Shown here: piece by piece, positions 53,077-61,990 of the stretch | Numbering within the stretch: the first letter of the stretch is position 1 | Layout of the letters: the number at the start of each line of letters is the position of its first letter | Translations under genes and position numbers: made by a program | Notes under the pieces: model-generated | Told to the model about the DNA's origin: nothing | Databases searched by the model: none | What the model saw: the letters and a program-made list of their open reading frames with translations, nothing else | Assembly (NCBI GenBank): GCA_949840345.1 | Contig: CATKWX010000001.1 | Location: 1 to 64,000, forward strand | Direction: 5' to 3' | DNA length: 64,000 nt | Source of the DNA: an uncultured Eubacteriales bacterium | GTDB lineage: Bacteria > Bacillota > Clostridia > TANB77 > CAG-508

Positions 53077-53134
53077 AAAAAAACAGTATCTACTTTTCGC
53101 AAATACTGCTTTTTCTGGTGGCTTGAAGTGGAAT
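53077..53134. repeat. Duplicated tRNA-Phe 3' end and terminator
   Basis: AAACAGTATCTACTTTTCGC, AAATACTGCTTTTTC and GGTGGCTTGAAGTGGAAT duplicate the terminator and last 17-18 bases of the tRNA-Phe gene at 53231-53288. Between the copies lie an ACAGTCCACTGGACTGT palindrome and the 22-base direct repeat at 53198-53219. Such a duplicated tRNA end is a typical scar of integration at a tRNA gene. Confidence 0.7.
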
Positions 53135-53197
53135 TTCGACCCGCGTCCTAAAAACAGTCCACTGGACTGTTTTTACCTCCATTTCATTCCGGCCGTC

Positions 53198-53219
53198 CTT
53201 TTCGATTCCACTTTGTTTT
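53198..53219. repeat. 22-base direct repeat, right copy
   Basis: Matches 51628-51649 exactly. It lies between the duplicated tRNA-Phe fragment and the true tRNA-Phe gene. Confidence 0.6.
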
Positions 53220-53230
53220 TTCTCCTATAA

Positions 53231-53265
53231 AAAAAAACAGTATCTACTTTTCGCAAATACTGCTT
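53231..53265 (-). terminator. Terminator of the tRNA cluster
   Basis: On the minus strand AGCAGTAT and ATACTGTTTTTTT pair around a loop with a U-run, just after tRNA-Phe. Confidence 0.65.
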
Positions 53266-53269
53266 TTTC

Positions 53270-53345
53270 TGGTGGCTTGAAGTGGAATCGAACCACTGAC
53301 ACGGGGATTTTCAGTCCCCTGCTCTACCAACTGAGCTATCAAGCC
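53270..53345 (-). tRNA. tRNA-Phe (GAA)
   Basis: A 76-base cloverleaf with encoded CCA. The acceptor stem GGCTTGA pairs with TCAAGCC, the anticodon loop reads CTGAAAAT with GAA, and the T-arm has GGTTCGATTCC. Last of three tandem tRNA genes. Confidence 0.95.
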
Positions 53346-53353
53346 AAAAAAAA

Positions 53354-53430
53354 TGGCGACCTGGAACGGGCTCGAACCGTCGACCTCTAGCGTGACAGGC
53401 TAGCGTTCTAACCAACTGAACTACCAGGCC
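53354..53430 (-). tRNA. tRNA-Asp (GTC)
   Basis: A 77-base cloverleaf with encoded CCA; the anticodon loop CTGTCAC gives GTC, and the T-arm reads GGTTCGAGCC. Middle gene of the cluster. Confidence 0.94.
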
Positions 53431-53437
53431 AAAAAAA

Positions 53438-53513
53438 TGGTGGGCGCAATAGGGCTCGAACCTATGACCTCCTGCTTGTAAGGCAGATGCTCTACCAGCT
53501 GAGCTATGCGCCC
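53438..53513 (-). tRNA. tRNA-Val (TAC)
   Basis: A 76-base cloverleaf with encoded CCA; acceptor GGGCGCA pairs with TGCGCCC, and the anticodon loop CTTACAA gives TAC. First gene of the cluster in transcription direction. Confidence 0.94.
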
Positions 53514-53591
53514 ATTTCTTGTGACTTGATTAGTATACTAAATTTTATATAAGTTGTCAATACCTTTTTTATATTTTTTTGTAAAAATTTA

Positions 53592-53620
53592 TAAGGGCAC
53601 GCTTAACGCCATGCCCTTAT
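53592..53620. repeat. GGGCACG-type hairpin repeat
   Basis: ATAAGGGCACG and TGCCCTTAT pair around a loop after rpsR, and may act as its terminator. Confidence 0.5.
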
Positions 53621-53626
53621 ATGTAA

Positions 53627-53911
53627 TTAGTTTTGTGTATATGGTAATATAGCAATATGTCTTGCTCTTTTTATTGCTAATGTTATATCTCTTTGATGTT
53701 TTGCACAAGCTCCTGTTGCTCTTCTTGGTAAGATTTTACCCTTATCATTTATGAATTTTTTTAATTGTTCTGGATTTTTATAATCTAAAACAAAGTTTTT
53801 ATCACTACATAGTGTACAAACCTTTTTTCTCATTTTTCTAAATCTTGGGTTAAAATCTTCATCACCATTATTATTATTTCTTCTTTTATTGTTTTGTTTT
53901 TTATCTGCCAT
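53627..53911 (-). CDS. rpsR: 30S ribosomal protein S18
   Basis: The start is the ATG of [13 protein letters not shown], behind GGGGGTG. The 94-residue protein has [35 protein letters not shown] and [15 protein letters not shown], the standard S18 blocks. It is last in the rpsF-ssb-rpsR operon, an arrangement conserved in Firmicutes. Confidence 0.96.
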   Translation of the reverse strand: MADKKQNNKRRNNNNGDEDFNPRFRKMRKKVCTLCSDKNFVLDYKNPEQLKKFINDKGKILPRRATGACAKHQRDITLAIKRARHIAILPYTQN

Positions 53912-53934
53912 TTTATTCACCCCCATTGTTATAA

Positions 53935-54354
53935 TTAAAATGGTAAGTCATCTTCTGATGATACAGCAAATTCAGAACTTTCTGATACAGAATTTCCAAA
54001 TGTATTTGCGAAATCACTTGATGCTTCCCCATCTCTTTTGCTATCTGCAAAATAGGCTTCTTCAGCCACAACTTCTGTTATATAATGTTTAACTTTATTT
54101 TCATCTTCCCAATTTCTTGTTTGGATTCTACCGATTATTCCTACTTGTTGACCTTTTTTGAAATACTTACTACAAAATTCTCCTGTTTTGCTCCAAGCTA
54201 CTATGTTTATAAAATCTGCTTGTCTTTCTTCTCCTTGTTTTACAAATCTTCTATTAACAGCTAAGCTAAAACTTGCTACAAGAGTGTTATTTGTTTGTGT
54301 ATATCTTACTTCTGGATCTCTAGTTAATCTTCCCATTAAAACTACTTTGTTCAT
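53935..54354 (-). CDS. ssb: Single-stranded DNA-binding protein
   Basis: SSB coats single-stranded DNA in replication and repair. The 139-residue protein starts [19 protein letters not shown], has the OB-fold with [16 protein letters not shown] and [21 protein letters not shown], and ends in the protein-docking tail SSEDDLPF. Confidence 0.96.
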   Translation of the reverse strand: MNKVVLMGRLTRDPEVRYTQTNNTLVASFSLAVNRRFVKQGEERQADFINIVAWSKTGEFCSKYFKKGQQVGIIGRIQTRNWEDENKVKHYITEVVAEEAYFADSKRDGEASSDFANTFGNSVSESSEFAVSSEDDLPF

Positions 54355-54381
54355 ACTTTTACCTACCTCTCTATAAGGCCC

Positions 54382-54666
54382 CTATTCTTCTTCTCTTACT
54401 ACAATAAATTTAATAACTTCATCAGCTATTCTATAAACTCTTTCAAGTTCAGATATTAATGCTGGATTAGCTTCAAATTTTATAATTATATAATATCCCT
54501 CTTTTTGTTTTTTAATTTCGTAAGCTAATTTTTTTGTTCCAACTTCTTCAACTGACTCTACTTTACCATCAGAATTAATTAAATCAGAAAATTTTTGAAT
54601 TAAAGCTTTAATTCCTTGTTCTTCTGTATTTGAATTAATAATGACAACACTTTCGTATTTGTTCAT
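54382..54666 (-). CDS. rpsF: 30S ribosomal protein S6
   Basis: The start is the ATG of MNKYESVVIINSN, behind GGAGGTG; a three-codon longer start is less likely. The 94-residue protein has VEEVGTKKLAYEIKKQKEGYY and YRIADEVIKFIVVREE, the S6 core. First gene of the rpsF-ssb-rpsR operon. Confidence 0.95.
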   Translation of the reverse strand: MNKYESVVIINSNTEEQGIKALIQKFSDLINSDGKVESVEEVGTKKLAYEIKKQKEGYYIIIKFEANPALISELERVYRIADEVIKFIVVREEE

Positions 54667-54829
54667 TATCTTCACCTCCTTTTGGATATATAACCCAAAC
54701 TATATGCTTGAGTAAGGACTGCAATAAGTATTTATTGCATTACAGTTTATTATTGTAACACAATTTTTTTGTATATGCAAGCAAAAAGTGAGAAAAAGAA
54801 AAATTTTTCCATATTTTAACATAGGAAAA

Positions 54830-54957
54830 GTGTCTTCGCCACACTTGGCTCCCTTATTCAAGGGATCTGTCGACGAAGGAGCCCAAAGGGTTCTTATATT
54901 CTTTTTTAAAACCCTCCGGCACTACATGCCACCTCCCTTATGCAAGGGAGGCAAGGG
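54830..54957. repeat. Intergenic repeat of the TGGCTTCGCCA type
   Basis: A degenerate copy of the hairpin series at 37405: GTGTCTTCGCCACACTT, CTCCCTTATTCAAGGGA, CGGCACTACATGCC and CTCCCTTATGCAAGGGAGG. Confidence 0.65.
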
Positions 54958-55008
54958 TTGCTGTATTCCTCATTATATCAAACAAAAAGGCGATTTTTCC
55001 TACGTAAT

Positions 55009-55042
55009 AAAAAAGAGAATAGATTTATTTTCTATTCTCAAT
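55009..55042 (-). terminator. Intrinsic terminator after gerW
   Basis: GAGAATAGA and TCTATTCTC pair around TTTATTT, with A/U runs at both sides, just after the gerW stop. Confidence 0.7.
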
Positions 55043-55053
55043 ATATTATGAAA

Positions 55054-55512
55054 TTAATCTTCATAATTTATCTCATCTCGTAAATTTTCTTCTTCTCTTT
55101 TTTCAGTTTTCTTACTTATAAACTTACTTATTTTCTCCATTAAATCCGGTACATAATCTAAAAGTTTATCTAATGCCGAAGAGTGACTTATAGGTATTAG
55201 TTTTACCCCTTCTTCTTGCACTATTAAAAATGCTACAGGAGTTATATTTACACCTGCTCCACTACCTCCACCAAATGGCAATCTATATTGTATTTCCTCT
55301 TCTTTTTCCTTTTTTGTGTATTCATCTATAGTTTCTCCTTTAAATTCACTTCCACCTGCAGCAAATCCAAAACCAACTTTTGATATTGGTATTATTACTA
55401 TTCCATTACTAGTTTCAATTGGCTCTCCTATAATTGTATTTACATCTATCATTTCTTGAATACTGTTCATTGCTGTCAACATAAGACCCTCTATCGGATG
55501 TTCGTTTATCAA
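55054..55512 (-). CDS. GerW/YtfJ-family sporulation protein
   Basis: The start is TTG at 55512, behind AGGAGG. The 152-residue protein has EGLMLTAMNSIQEMIDVNTIIG, VIIPISKVGFGFAAGGSEF and PFGGGSGAGVNITPVAFLIV, characteristic of YtfJ/GerW, a spore protein needed for some germination responses in Bacillus. It overlaps the upstream DUF2953-like gene by 98 bases. Its presence, with spoVS, suggests a sporulating ancestry. Confidence 0.88.
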   Translation of the reverse strand: MINEHPIEGLMLTAMNSIQEMIDVNTIIGEPIETSNGIVIIPISKVGFGFAAGGSEFKGETIDEYTKKEKEEEIQYRLPFGGGSGAGVNITPVAFLIVQEEGVKLIPISHSSALDKLLDYVPDLMEKISKFISKKTEKREEENLRDEINYED

Positions 55513-56107
55513 TTTTATCCCTCCTAAACCATAATCTAAATATTATGCTTATAATATTTACCAATTTTATGTCTATTATACCTTCTAAAGTAATTTTTAT
55601 TGAATTGCTATTATTGTAAACTGGAATTATCATGTATTTATATTTTTTCTCATCATATTTTTTTATAATCTTAGATAACATCATTGAAATTATAATTGAT
55701 ACAATAACTATCAGAAATGATGTTAATACTACATCTTCAGTTCCTAATTTTAAATCCAGTTTTATTTTTTCTAGTTTAGGATCTAACTTTTTTAGTACAT
55801 CTATATTCATCTTTATATCTTGCTTTTTTTCTTTCACTGTTTCTTTTTCAAAGAACTTATTCTTTAGTTCCTCTATTTTCTTAGAATTTTTTGCTTTTTC
55901 TAAATCTTGCTTATTTATATCCTTACTAAATATTTTAATTTTATTAAAAATATATACTCCAATTGATACTGTAAAGCTTTTTAATATATCTGTGTTTTCA
56001 ATTTCATTAGACACTTCTAATTTTTTTACAGATATTTTTAAGTTAGATATTAAAATTATTATTATAAATAATGATATTAAAAAAAGCAAAAAGAAAACTA
56101 ATACCAT
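55415..56107 (-). CDS. DUF2953-like membrane protein
   Basis: The 230-residue protein has an N-terminal membrane segment (about 2-22), a charged middle (KFFEKETVKEKKQD), a region LDLKLGTEDVVLTSFLIVIVS with a second hydrophobic stretch, and IKITLEGIIDIKLVNIISII. This matches the DUF2953 type often paired with gerW/ytfJ. The last 33 residues are out-of-phase overlap with gerW and look unconserved, so the real function ends near FRLWFRR. Confidence 0.72.
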   Translation of the reverse strand: MVLVFFLLFLISLFIIIILISNLKISVKKLEVSNEIENTDILKSFTVSIGVYIFNKIKIFSKDINKQDLEKAKNSKKIEELKNKFFEKETVKEKKQDIKMNIDVLKKLDPKLEKIKLDLKLGTEDVVLTSFLIVIVSIIISMMLSKIIKKYDEKKYKYMIIPVYNNSNSIKITLEGIIDIKLVNIISIIFRLWFRRDKIDKRTSDRGSYVDSNEQYSRNDRCKYNYRRAN

Positions 56108-56165
56108 ATAGCTAACATCCCTTTCTATATAGTATTAGTTTTTCCATTATATCCTTATTTAAACA

Positions 56166-56966
56166 TTAATTTGCTATTTGTTCATTTAATTCTGTTTCAT
56201 TTTTCATAGCGAGTTCTCTTTTTCTTTTTTCTACTATTATATCTCCAAATAGTTCTTCCTGCGTGGCAGTAACCTTACTTCTTCTAGATAATTCTAAAAG
56301 TCCAGAAAAGGCTGTAACTACTTCCTGTTTATTACATTTACTTAATGAAAATAATCTATTAAATACAAATCTTGGCTTCTTAATTAACTCTCTAAATATA
56401 TCTTTTACTTTGCTTGTAACACTAATATTTTCTACTACCGCAATTTTTTGTATGTTGTCTTTATTTTGGTTTATCTTTTTCTCATTTTTTTCTAAAGTCT
56501 TTTTATAATTATCAAAAATAATATCTTTCGTATATTCTGCTTCCAACTTTTGCTTTGGAAGTTCTATTTTTTCTGGGATTTTATAAAATCTTTTAGAATA
56601 TATACTATACATATTTTTTAATTTACATGATATTTCTTTATACTTTTTGTATTCAATTATTCTTTGCAATAATTCTTCTTCTGTAAGTTCTGCTTCATCT
56701 TCTACTGTTTTAGGTAATAAGCTTTTAGACTTTAAGTAAACTAAAGTTGATGCCATAATCAAAAACTCACTAGTAATCTCCAAATTATAACTTTCCAATT
56801 CATTTATATATTGTATGTATTGATCTGCTATATCGCTTATTTTTACATCATATATATCCATTTTGTTTTTATCTATTAAATGGCATAATAAATCAAGTGG
56901 TCCTTCAAAATTATCTAGTTTTATAGCATATTTATTTGTTTCTAATGTTAATATATTATTTTGCAT
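56166..56966 (-). CDS. scpA: Segregation and condensation protein A
   Basis: ScpA is the kleisin that bridges the SMC dimer in chromosome condensation. The 266-residue protein has the N-terminal KLDNFEGPLDLLCHLIDKNK and IYDVKISDIADQYIQYI, then ASTLVYLKSKSLLP, a coil-rich middle and a C-terminal winged helix with ALLELSRRSKVTATQEELFGDI-like sequence. scpB is not seen here. recX lies 11 bases upstream. Confidence 0.93.
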   Translation of the reverse strand: MQNNILTLETNKYAIKLDNFEGPLDLLCHLIDKNKMDIYDVKISDIADQYIQYINELESYNLEITSEFLIMASTLVYLKSKSLLPKTVEDEAELTEEELLQRIIEYKKYKEISCKLKNMYSIYSKRFYKIPEKIELPKQKLEAEYTKDIIFDNYKKTLEKNEKKINQNKDNIQKIAVVENISVTSKVKDIFRELIKKPRFVFNRLFSLSKCNKQEVVTAFSGLLELSRRSKVTATQEELFGDIIVEKRKRELAMKNETELNEQIAN

Positions 56967-56977
56967 GTTATCTCCTT

Positions 56978-57430
56978 CTATATTTCGCTCATCGCTATGT
57001 TTATTGTTTCTGACATATATCCCTTTTTACATAAAAATTGTTTTATCTCATCAACTTCCATAGTAGATGCCTTTTTACTTATAATGTTGGCTGCAGATTT
57101 TATTTCATAGTCTAATAATTTTTCTTTATTTTCGCAAACATAATCATCTATTAAACTTTTAGATAACCCCTTTGCATATAACTTATATGTTAGTTCTTTT
57201 ATCGATAAATTTTTTAAGGCAATATATTCATTTACACTTCTTTGTATATAGCTTTTGTCATCTATATATTTTTCTTGCTTTAAATATTCTATAACATCTT
57301 CTAACAAATTTCCAGTGTTTTCTGCAAATTTTTGTCTAACTTCTTGTTCTGTTCTTTTTTTATATAATACATATTTTAATACTTTGGTTTTTAAGTTATC
57401 ATATTCTTCAATTTCTTTCGTTATTTTCAT
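56978..57430 (-). CDS. recX: RecA regulator RecX
   Basis: RecX binds RecA filaments and modulates them. The 150-residue helical protein has the three-helix repeat pattern with VLYKKRTEQEVRQKFAEN, VIEYLKQEKYIDDKSYIQRSV and KGLSKSLIDDYVCE. It lies close to recA on the same strand, separated by repeats. Confidence 0.88.
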   Translation of the reverse strand: MKITKEIEEYDNLKTKVLKYVLYKKRTEQEVRQKFAENTGNLLEDVIEYLKQEKYIDDKSYIQRSVNEYIALKNLSIKELTYKLYAKGLSKSLIDDYVCENKEKLLDYEIKSAANIISKKASTMEVDEIKQFLCKKGYMSETINIAMSEI

Positions 57431-57446
57431 TTAATCCACCTTTATA

Positions 57447-57552
57447 CGGACGACCAATGGTCGCCCCTACATCAAAATTTATTTCGTATTATTCATAAAA
57501 GGGCACAGTGGTGTCACAAGACACGGGTATTCCCACAAACGGTGCCCCTACA
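57447..57552. repeat. Intergenic repeats between recX and recA
   Basis: A GGACGACCA/TGGTCGCCC hairpin with CTAC is followed by a 52-base GGGCACAGTGGTGT copy ending CCCCTACA. Confidence 0.7.
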
Positions 57553-57584
57553 ATACTTGTAATATATCATTAAAATTTTGATTG

Positions 57585-58649
57585 TTATTCTTCTACTTCT
57601 TCCTCTTTTTCATCTTCTTTTTCTTCTATTTCGTCTCCAAGGCTTTTTTCAAAAGCTTCTGAGAAATTATCTCTTATTTTCTTTTCTACTTCTGCCATCA
57701 TTTCTGGATGTTCGCATAAGTATTGTTTTACGTTTTCTCTACCTTGTCCTATTCTTTCTCCGTTATAGCTAAACCAAGAACCACTTTTTTCTATTATGTC
57801 TAGGTTAACACCTATATCCAATATATTACCCTCTTTAGATATTCCTTTTCCATATACTATATCAAATTCTGCTTCTCTAAATGGTGGTGCTACTTTATTT
57901 TTTATTACTTTTACTCTAGCCCTATTTCCTACGACTTCTCCATCTGTTTTTATATTTTCTATTTTTCTTATATCTAATCTAACTGATGAATAGAATTTTA
58001 ATGCTCTACCACCTGGAGTTGTTTCTGGGTTTCCAAACATTATACCAACTTTTTCTCTTAATTGGTTTATAAATACAATAACTGTTTTAGATTTGTTTAT
58101 TACACCTGCTAATTTTCTTAATGCTTGTGACATAAGTCTTGCTTGTAAACCAACGTGTGCATCTCCCATATCTCCATCTATTTCTGCTTTTGGAACTAAT
58201 GCTGCGACAGAGTCTACAACTATAACATCTATTGCTCCGCTTCTTGTTAATGCTTCTGCTATTTCTAATGCTTGCTCTCCTGTATCTGGTTGAGATACTA
58301 TTAAATCATCTATATTTACTCCTAAGTGTTTTGCATATACTGGATCTAATGCGTGTTCAGCATCTATGAAAGCTGCTTCTCCTCCCATTTTTTGTGCTTC
58401 TGCAATTACGTGTAGAGCTAAGGTTGTTTTACCAGATGATTCTGGTCCAAATATTTCTATTATTCTTCCTCTAGGAATTCCTCCTATACCTAATGCTATA
58501 TCCAAGCTTAATGCTCCTGTTGGTATTGCTTCTATATTCATTTCTTGATATTCTCCAAGTTTCATTATAGAACCTTTTCCAAATTGTTTTTCTATTTGTC
58601 CTAATGCTGCCTCTAATGCTTTTTTCTTTTCTTGATTTTCTGTACTCAT
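57585..58649 (-). CDS. recA: Recombinase RecA
   Basis: RecA forms filaments on single-stranded DNA for strand exchange and SOS signalling. The start is the ATG of [16 protein letters not shown], behind GAAAGGAAG. The 354-residue protein has Walker [10 protein letters not shown], the catalytic [30 protein letters not shown], and [21 protein letters not shown]. An acidic tail ends [14 protein letters not shown] promoter and an SOS-like box lie just upstream. Confidence 0.97.
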   Translation of the reverse strand: MSTENQEKKKALEAALGQIEKQFGKGSIMKLGEYQEMNIEAIPTGALSLDIALGIGGIPRGRIIEIFGPESSGKTTLALHVIAEAQKMGGEAAFIDAEHALDPVYAKHLGVNIDDLIVSQPDTGEQALEIAEALTRSGAIDVIVVDSVAALVPKAEIDGDMGDAHVGLQARLMSQALRKLAGVINKSKTVIVFINQLREKVGIMFGNPETTPGGRALKFYSSVRLDIRKIENIKTDGEVVGNRARVKVIKNKVAPPFREAEFDIVYGKGISKEGNILDIGVNLDIIEKSGSWFSYNGERIGQGRENVKQYLCEHPEMMAEVEKKIRDNFSEAFEKSLGDEIEEKEDEKEEEVEE

Positions 58650-58671
58650 ATTTCTACTTCCTTTCTTTTGT

Positions 58672-58697
58672 TTCGGCAACCATTGGTTGCCCCTACA
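58672..58697. repeat. Variable-hairpin repeat ending CCCCTAC
   Basis: GGCAACCATTGGTTGCC is a perfect palindrome followed by CCTAC, between the recA promoter and gene. Confidence 0.6.
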
Positions 58698-58716
58698 TTT
58701 ATATAATTATTTTTGT

Positions 58717-58730
58717 GAAACGTTTGTTTG
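58717..58730 (-). promoter_or_regulatory. Possible LexA (SOS) box of recA
   Basis: On the minus strand CAAACAAACGTTTC differs at one position from the Gram-positive SOS-box pattern CGAAC-N4-GTTYC. It starts five bases downstream of the -10 box, a position where LexA would block transcription. Confidence 0.55.
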
Positions 58731-58735
58731 TATTT

Positions 58736-58763
58736 ATTATATATGATAAATTTTATTTGTCAA
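58736..58763 (-). promoter_or_regulatory. Sigma-A-type promoter of recA
   Basis: On the minus strand TTGACA and TATAAT are separated by 16 bases, about 85 bases before the recA ATG. Confidence 0.65.
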
Positions 58764-58810
58764 CACTTTTTTAAAATTTTTTATTAATTTATTTTATTGG
58801 ATTTAAAGAA

Positions 58811-58863
58811 CGGGCACAGTGGTGTCACAAGACACGGGTATTCCCACAAACGGTGCCCCTACA
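58811..58863. repeat. Long GGGCACAGTGGTGT repeat
   Basis: A 52-base copy, nearly identical to the one at 57501-57552, next to the end of the solute-binding-protein gene. Confidence 0.65.
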
Positions 58864-58876
58864 ATACTTAATTTTT

Positions 58877-60445
58877 TCAAACCTCGATTTTCCAATTTTC
58901 TATATTGTAATATAAATTATACCAAGTTGGTGTTATTGTACCTATTAACTTTGGATTATATATTAATGTACTAGTGCTAAAATATAAACTTATATATGGT
59001 AAATCTGTTTTATATATTTCTAATAATTTATTATATTTTTCTTTCAATGAATTTTCATCTTTAATTTCTTTTATCTCTTCTATAAGCATCATAGCTTCTT
59101 GATTCCCATAATTGAATATATTATCTTCTCCATAAAATTTTGACAAATCTGGTGCAACTCCTAATGTCATTTCTAATAGTGCTAAATCGTAATTTTTATT
59201 TTGTATATATGAGCTAACATCTGATACTTTTACTATATTTATTTTAATACCAATATCTTCTAATTGCTGTTTTATATTTTCTGCTACTTTTATTCTCAAA
59301 GTATCATTTGAATTTACTAATAGATTAAATACTAATTGTATCCTTTGGTTATTTATATTCTTTTGCCAAATTTTGTTTTTATATTCCCATCCATTATCTT
59401 CTAATATTCTCTTTGACTGCTCTGGGTTATATCCGGAGCTTGTATTCTCGTCATTATATAACCAATTTCCATAGTCTAGCGGATAGTCTGCTACATTATA
59501 TTTATTATCATATATATTAGTAACTATTGAATTCTTATCTATTGCATAACTTATAGCTCTTCTAACTTCTATATTATATAGTGCAGAATTGCTAGTATTA
59601 AAACCTAGAAATCCAAAGTTCCTTCCACTAAAGTTTCTTGCTGTATATCCAATAGTTCCTATATAATTTGAATATTCTATATTGTCTGTATTTATAACAT
59701 CAATATTTCCTATTTTAAAATCATTATATAACTCTCCCATTGTTTCATAATTTTTTATTATTATAGATTTAATTTGTAAATTTTCCGCATTTTCTTTATA
59801 TTGATTTCTAACTAATTCAATTTTATTTCCACTAATTTGATATATTCTATATAATCCTGTACCTGATGGTATTTCTTGGTTCTCAGAATTGTAATCGCTA
59901 GCTAACTCTATTGGAAATATTAAATTGTATTCAAAGAATGCTTCTTCAGTTGCTAATTCTAATTTTATTGTATAATTATCAATTATTGTTACATTTGATA
60001 TATTTTTCACATTTTGTGCATATATTGACTTATCACTTTCTTGTTTTATTTTGTTTATTGTAAATTCAACATCCGCTGCTGAAAAATCCTTTCCATTATG
60101 CCATTTTATACCCTGTTTTAGTTTTATTATGTAGGAATTCTCTGAAGTTTTTGCCCACTCTGTTGCCATAACTCCTTTTATTTTGTAAGACTCATCTATT
60201 GTTAGTAATGGCTCATATATTAATTTACATACATCTTGAACATTTTTATTTTTACTTAATATTGGATCAAATGTATCTAATGCACTTATACCTATTCTTA
60301 ATTCTGTTTTATATTTTTTTTCTTCGATAGCTTGAGTTGCTTGTTGTGGCTTATTTTCTCCTTGTTTTTTAACTATCACTATTGCTACTATTATTATTAC
60401 AACAGCAAATAGCAAAAATAATCTTTTTATTAATTTATCCTTCAT
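58877..60445 (-). CDS. Family 5 solute-binding protein (peptide/nickel type)
   Basis: The 522-residue protein has an N-terminal hydrophobic anchor (about 8-26) without a lipobox cysteine, then LRIGISALDTFDPILSKN and a large binding domain with YEPLLTIDESYKIKGVMATEW, IKLKQGIKWHNGKDFSAADVE and RRAISYAIDKNSIV. These are the standard blocks of oligopeptide/dipeptide ABC binding proteins. No permease or ATPase gene lies next to it, so it may serve a transporter elsewhere. Confidence 0.88.
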   Translation of the reverse strand: MKDKLIKRLFLLFAVVIIIVAIVIVKKQGENKPQQATQAIEEKKYKTELRIGISALDTFDPILSKNKNVQDVCKLIYEPLLTIDESYKIKGVMATEWAKTSENSYIIKLKQGIKWHNGKDFSAADVEFTINKIKQESDKSIYAQNVKNISNVTIIDNYTIKLELATEEAFFEYNLIFPIELASDYNSENQEIPSGTGLYRIYQISGNKIELVRNQYKENAENLQIKSIIIKNYETMGELYNDFKIGNIDVINTDNIEYSNYIGTIGYTARNFSGRNFGFLGFNTSNSALYNIEVRRAISYAIDKNSIVTNIYDNKYNVADYPLDYGNWLYNDENTSSGYNPEQSKRILEDNGWEYKNKIWQKNINNQRIQLVFNLLVNSNDTLRIKVAENIKQQLEDIGIKINIVKVSDVSSYIQNKNYDLALLEMTLGVAPDLSKFYGEDNIFNYGNQEAMMLIEEIKEIKDENSLKEKYNKLLEIYKTDLPYISLYFSTSTLIYNPKLIGTITPTWYNLYYNIENWKIEV

Positions 60446-60483
60446 ATGTAATCACTTTCCCTTCTACAGTGCAAACAATCATA

Positions 60484-60536
60484 AGGGCACAGTGGTGTGG
60501 CAAGACACGGGTATTCCCTTAGAACGGTGCCCCTAC
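60484..60536. repeat. Long GGGCACAGTGGTGT repeat
   Basis: A 52-base copy ending CGGTGCCCCTACA upstream of the solute-binding-protein gene. Confidence 0.65.
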
Positions 60537-60557
60537 AAATCACCTTTATAATCTTAT

Positions 60558-60602
60558 ATCACAAAAAAGGGCGTACTTCAATAAAGTACCCCCTTTTATT
60601 TT
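60558..60602 (-). terminator. Intrinsic terminator after spoVS
   Basis: AAAAGGG-GTACTT and AAGTAC-CCCCTTTT pair around a short loop with flanking U-run. Confidence 0.65.
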
Positions 60603-60620
60603 AATTTATTTAAAAACAGA

Positions 60621-60884
60621 CTAAGGTCTTGCTTCTATTATAAGCTTAATTCCTGTTCTATTTTCTCCTTCTACTTGTACATCAGCAAATGCTGGTATAC
60701 AAACTAAATCTACACCTGTTGGTGCTACGAATCCTCTTGCTATTGCTACTGCCTTTACAGCTTGGTTTAATGCTCCTGCTCCAATAGCTTGCATTTCTGC
60801 TTTGTTGCTTTCTTTTACTAAACCTGCAATTGCTCCTGCTACTGAATTTGGATTTGATTTTGATGAAATTTTTAAAACTTCCAT
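60621..60884 (-). CDS. spoVS: Stage V sporulation protein S
   Basis: SpoVS is a small Alba-like protein that affects spore formation and septation. The start is the ATG of MEVLKISSKSNPNSVAGA, behind AGGAGG. The 87 residues include AGALNQAVKAVAIARGFVAP and GVDLVCIPAFADVQVEGEN, nearly the whole of the conserved family. Confidence 0.95.
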   Translation of the reverse strand: MEVLKISSKSNPNSVAGAIAGLVKESNKAEMQAIGAGALNQAVKAVAIARGFVAPTGVDLVCIPAFADVQVEGENRTGIKLIIEARP

Positions 60885-61020
60885 TTTTTGCCTCCTAAAT
60901 TTAAATTTTTGTTTCATTTGTTACAAACATATTTATATTATATTTTATTTTACTTGTCTATATGTTTTTCTAAAGTTTATTATTTTTTCATCGCAAAAAA
61001 TGATAGTTTCTTTCATTTTT

Positions 61021-61794
61021 TTACATATTTATTCTGTTTATTTCTATTACTTTACAATTATCGTCATTTATTTTTATTAAGCATCCATTGCAAATTGTTC
61101 TTTTGTCATTACTTATTCTATATCTTTCTGGTAATGTGGTTACAAATCTTTTTACTGAAACATCTACATCCATTCCTATAACTGATTTTTTAGGTCCTGT
61201 CATACCTATATCTGTTATATATGCTGTTCCGTTTTCTAGTATTGTTTCATCTGCTGTTTGCACATGTGTATGCGTACCATAAACGCAGGTTACTTTTCCG
61301 TCTAGAAAATATCCCATTGCTATTTTTTCTGCTGTTGCTTCTGCGTGGAAGTCTACTATTATTATATCTACCTTATTTTTAATTTCTTCTACTATTTTTT
61401 CTACTGTTAAAAATGGATTTTCAGATAGCACATTCATATCTACTCTACCAATTAAATTGATTACTGCTATATTTTTACCATTACATTCATATATGTCATA
61501 ACCTCTGCCTTGAACCCCTTGTGGATAATTTGCAGGTCTTATAATTTCTTTATTGTCTATTATGCTAAATATTTCTTTTTTACCCCAAGTATGATTTCCC
61601 ATAGTTATAACATTTACACCATTTGAAATTAATTCCTTGTAAATATTTGCAGTTATTCCCATTCCTTCTGCTGAATTTTCTGCATTGGCTATTACAAAAT
61701 CTACTTTTTGTTCTTTAGAAATTTTGCTTATTGTGTCTTTGGCTTTTTTTACGCCAATTTCGCCTACGATGTCTCCTATTATTAATATGTTCAT
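61021..61794 (-). CDS. ymdB: YmdB-type metallophosphodiesterase
   Basis: The 257-residue protein starts MNILIIGDIVGEIGVKKAK and has NAENSAEGMGI, the metal-binding MGNHTWGKKE, VDFHAEATAEK and YGTHTHVQTADE. YmdB hydrolyses cyclic nucleotides in Bacillus and influences biofilm and motility decisions. Confidence 0.93.
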   Translation of the reverse strand: MNILIIGDIVGEIGVKKAKDTISKISKEQKVDFVIANAENSAEGMGITANIYKELISNGVNVITMGNHTWGKKEIFSIIDNKEIIRPANYPQGVQGRGYDIYECNGKNIAVINLIGRVDMNVLSENPFLTVEKIVEEIKNKVDIIIVDFHAEATAEKIAMGYFLDGKVTCVYGTHTHVQTADETILENGTAYITDIGMTGPKKSVIGMDVDVSVKRFVTTLPERYRISNDKRTICNGCLIKINDDNCKVIEINRINM

Positions 61795-61841
61795 ATGCTC
61801 TCCTATCCATATAATTATTTATTATGATATTGCTTCGGAGC

Positions 61842-61990
61842 ACGGGTCGTCGAGACGCCGACCCCTACAATGTTTGCAATAATTTTCGTTTTATTTACTG
61901 GCGGACAGAGGCGTCCGCCCCTACAAGTAATTATTCACTATTCATTATTAACTATTCACTCGGTAATCACTTCGTAGATAATCCGCCGTC
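61842..61990. repeat. Intergenic repeat cluster
   Basis: A GGGTCGTCG/CGCCGACCC hairpin, a GGCGGAC/GTCCGCCC hairpin and an ATTCACT-type repeat ending CACTTCGTAGATAATCCGCC. It runs up to the purB stop. Confidence 0.65.

Noticed and set aside
54788-55051. Plus-strand 87-codon frame between rpsF and gerW
   Set aside because: It is mostly the TGGCTTCGCCA-type intergenic repeat and a terminator read as protein.
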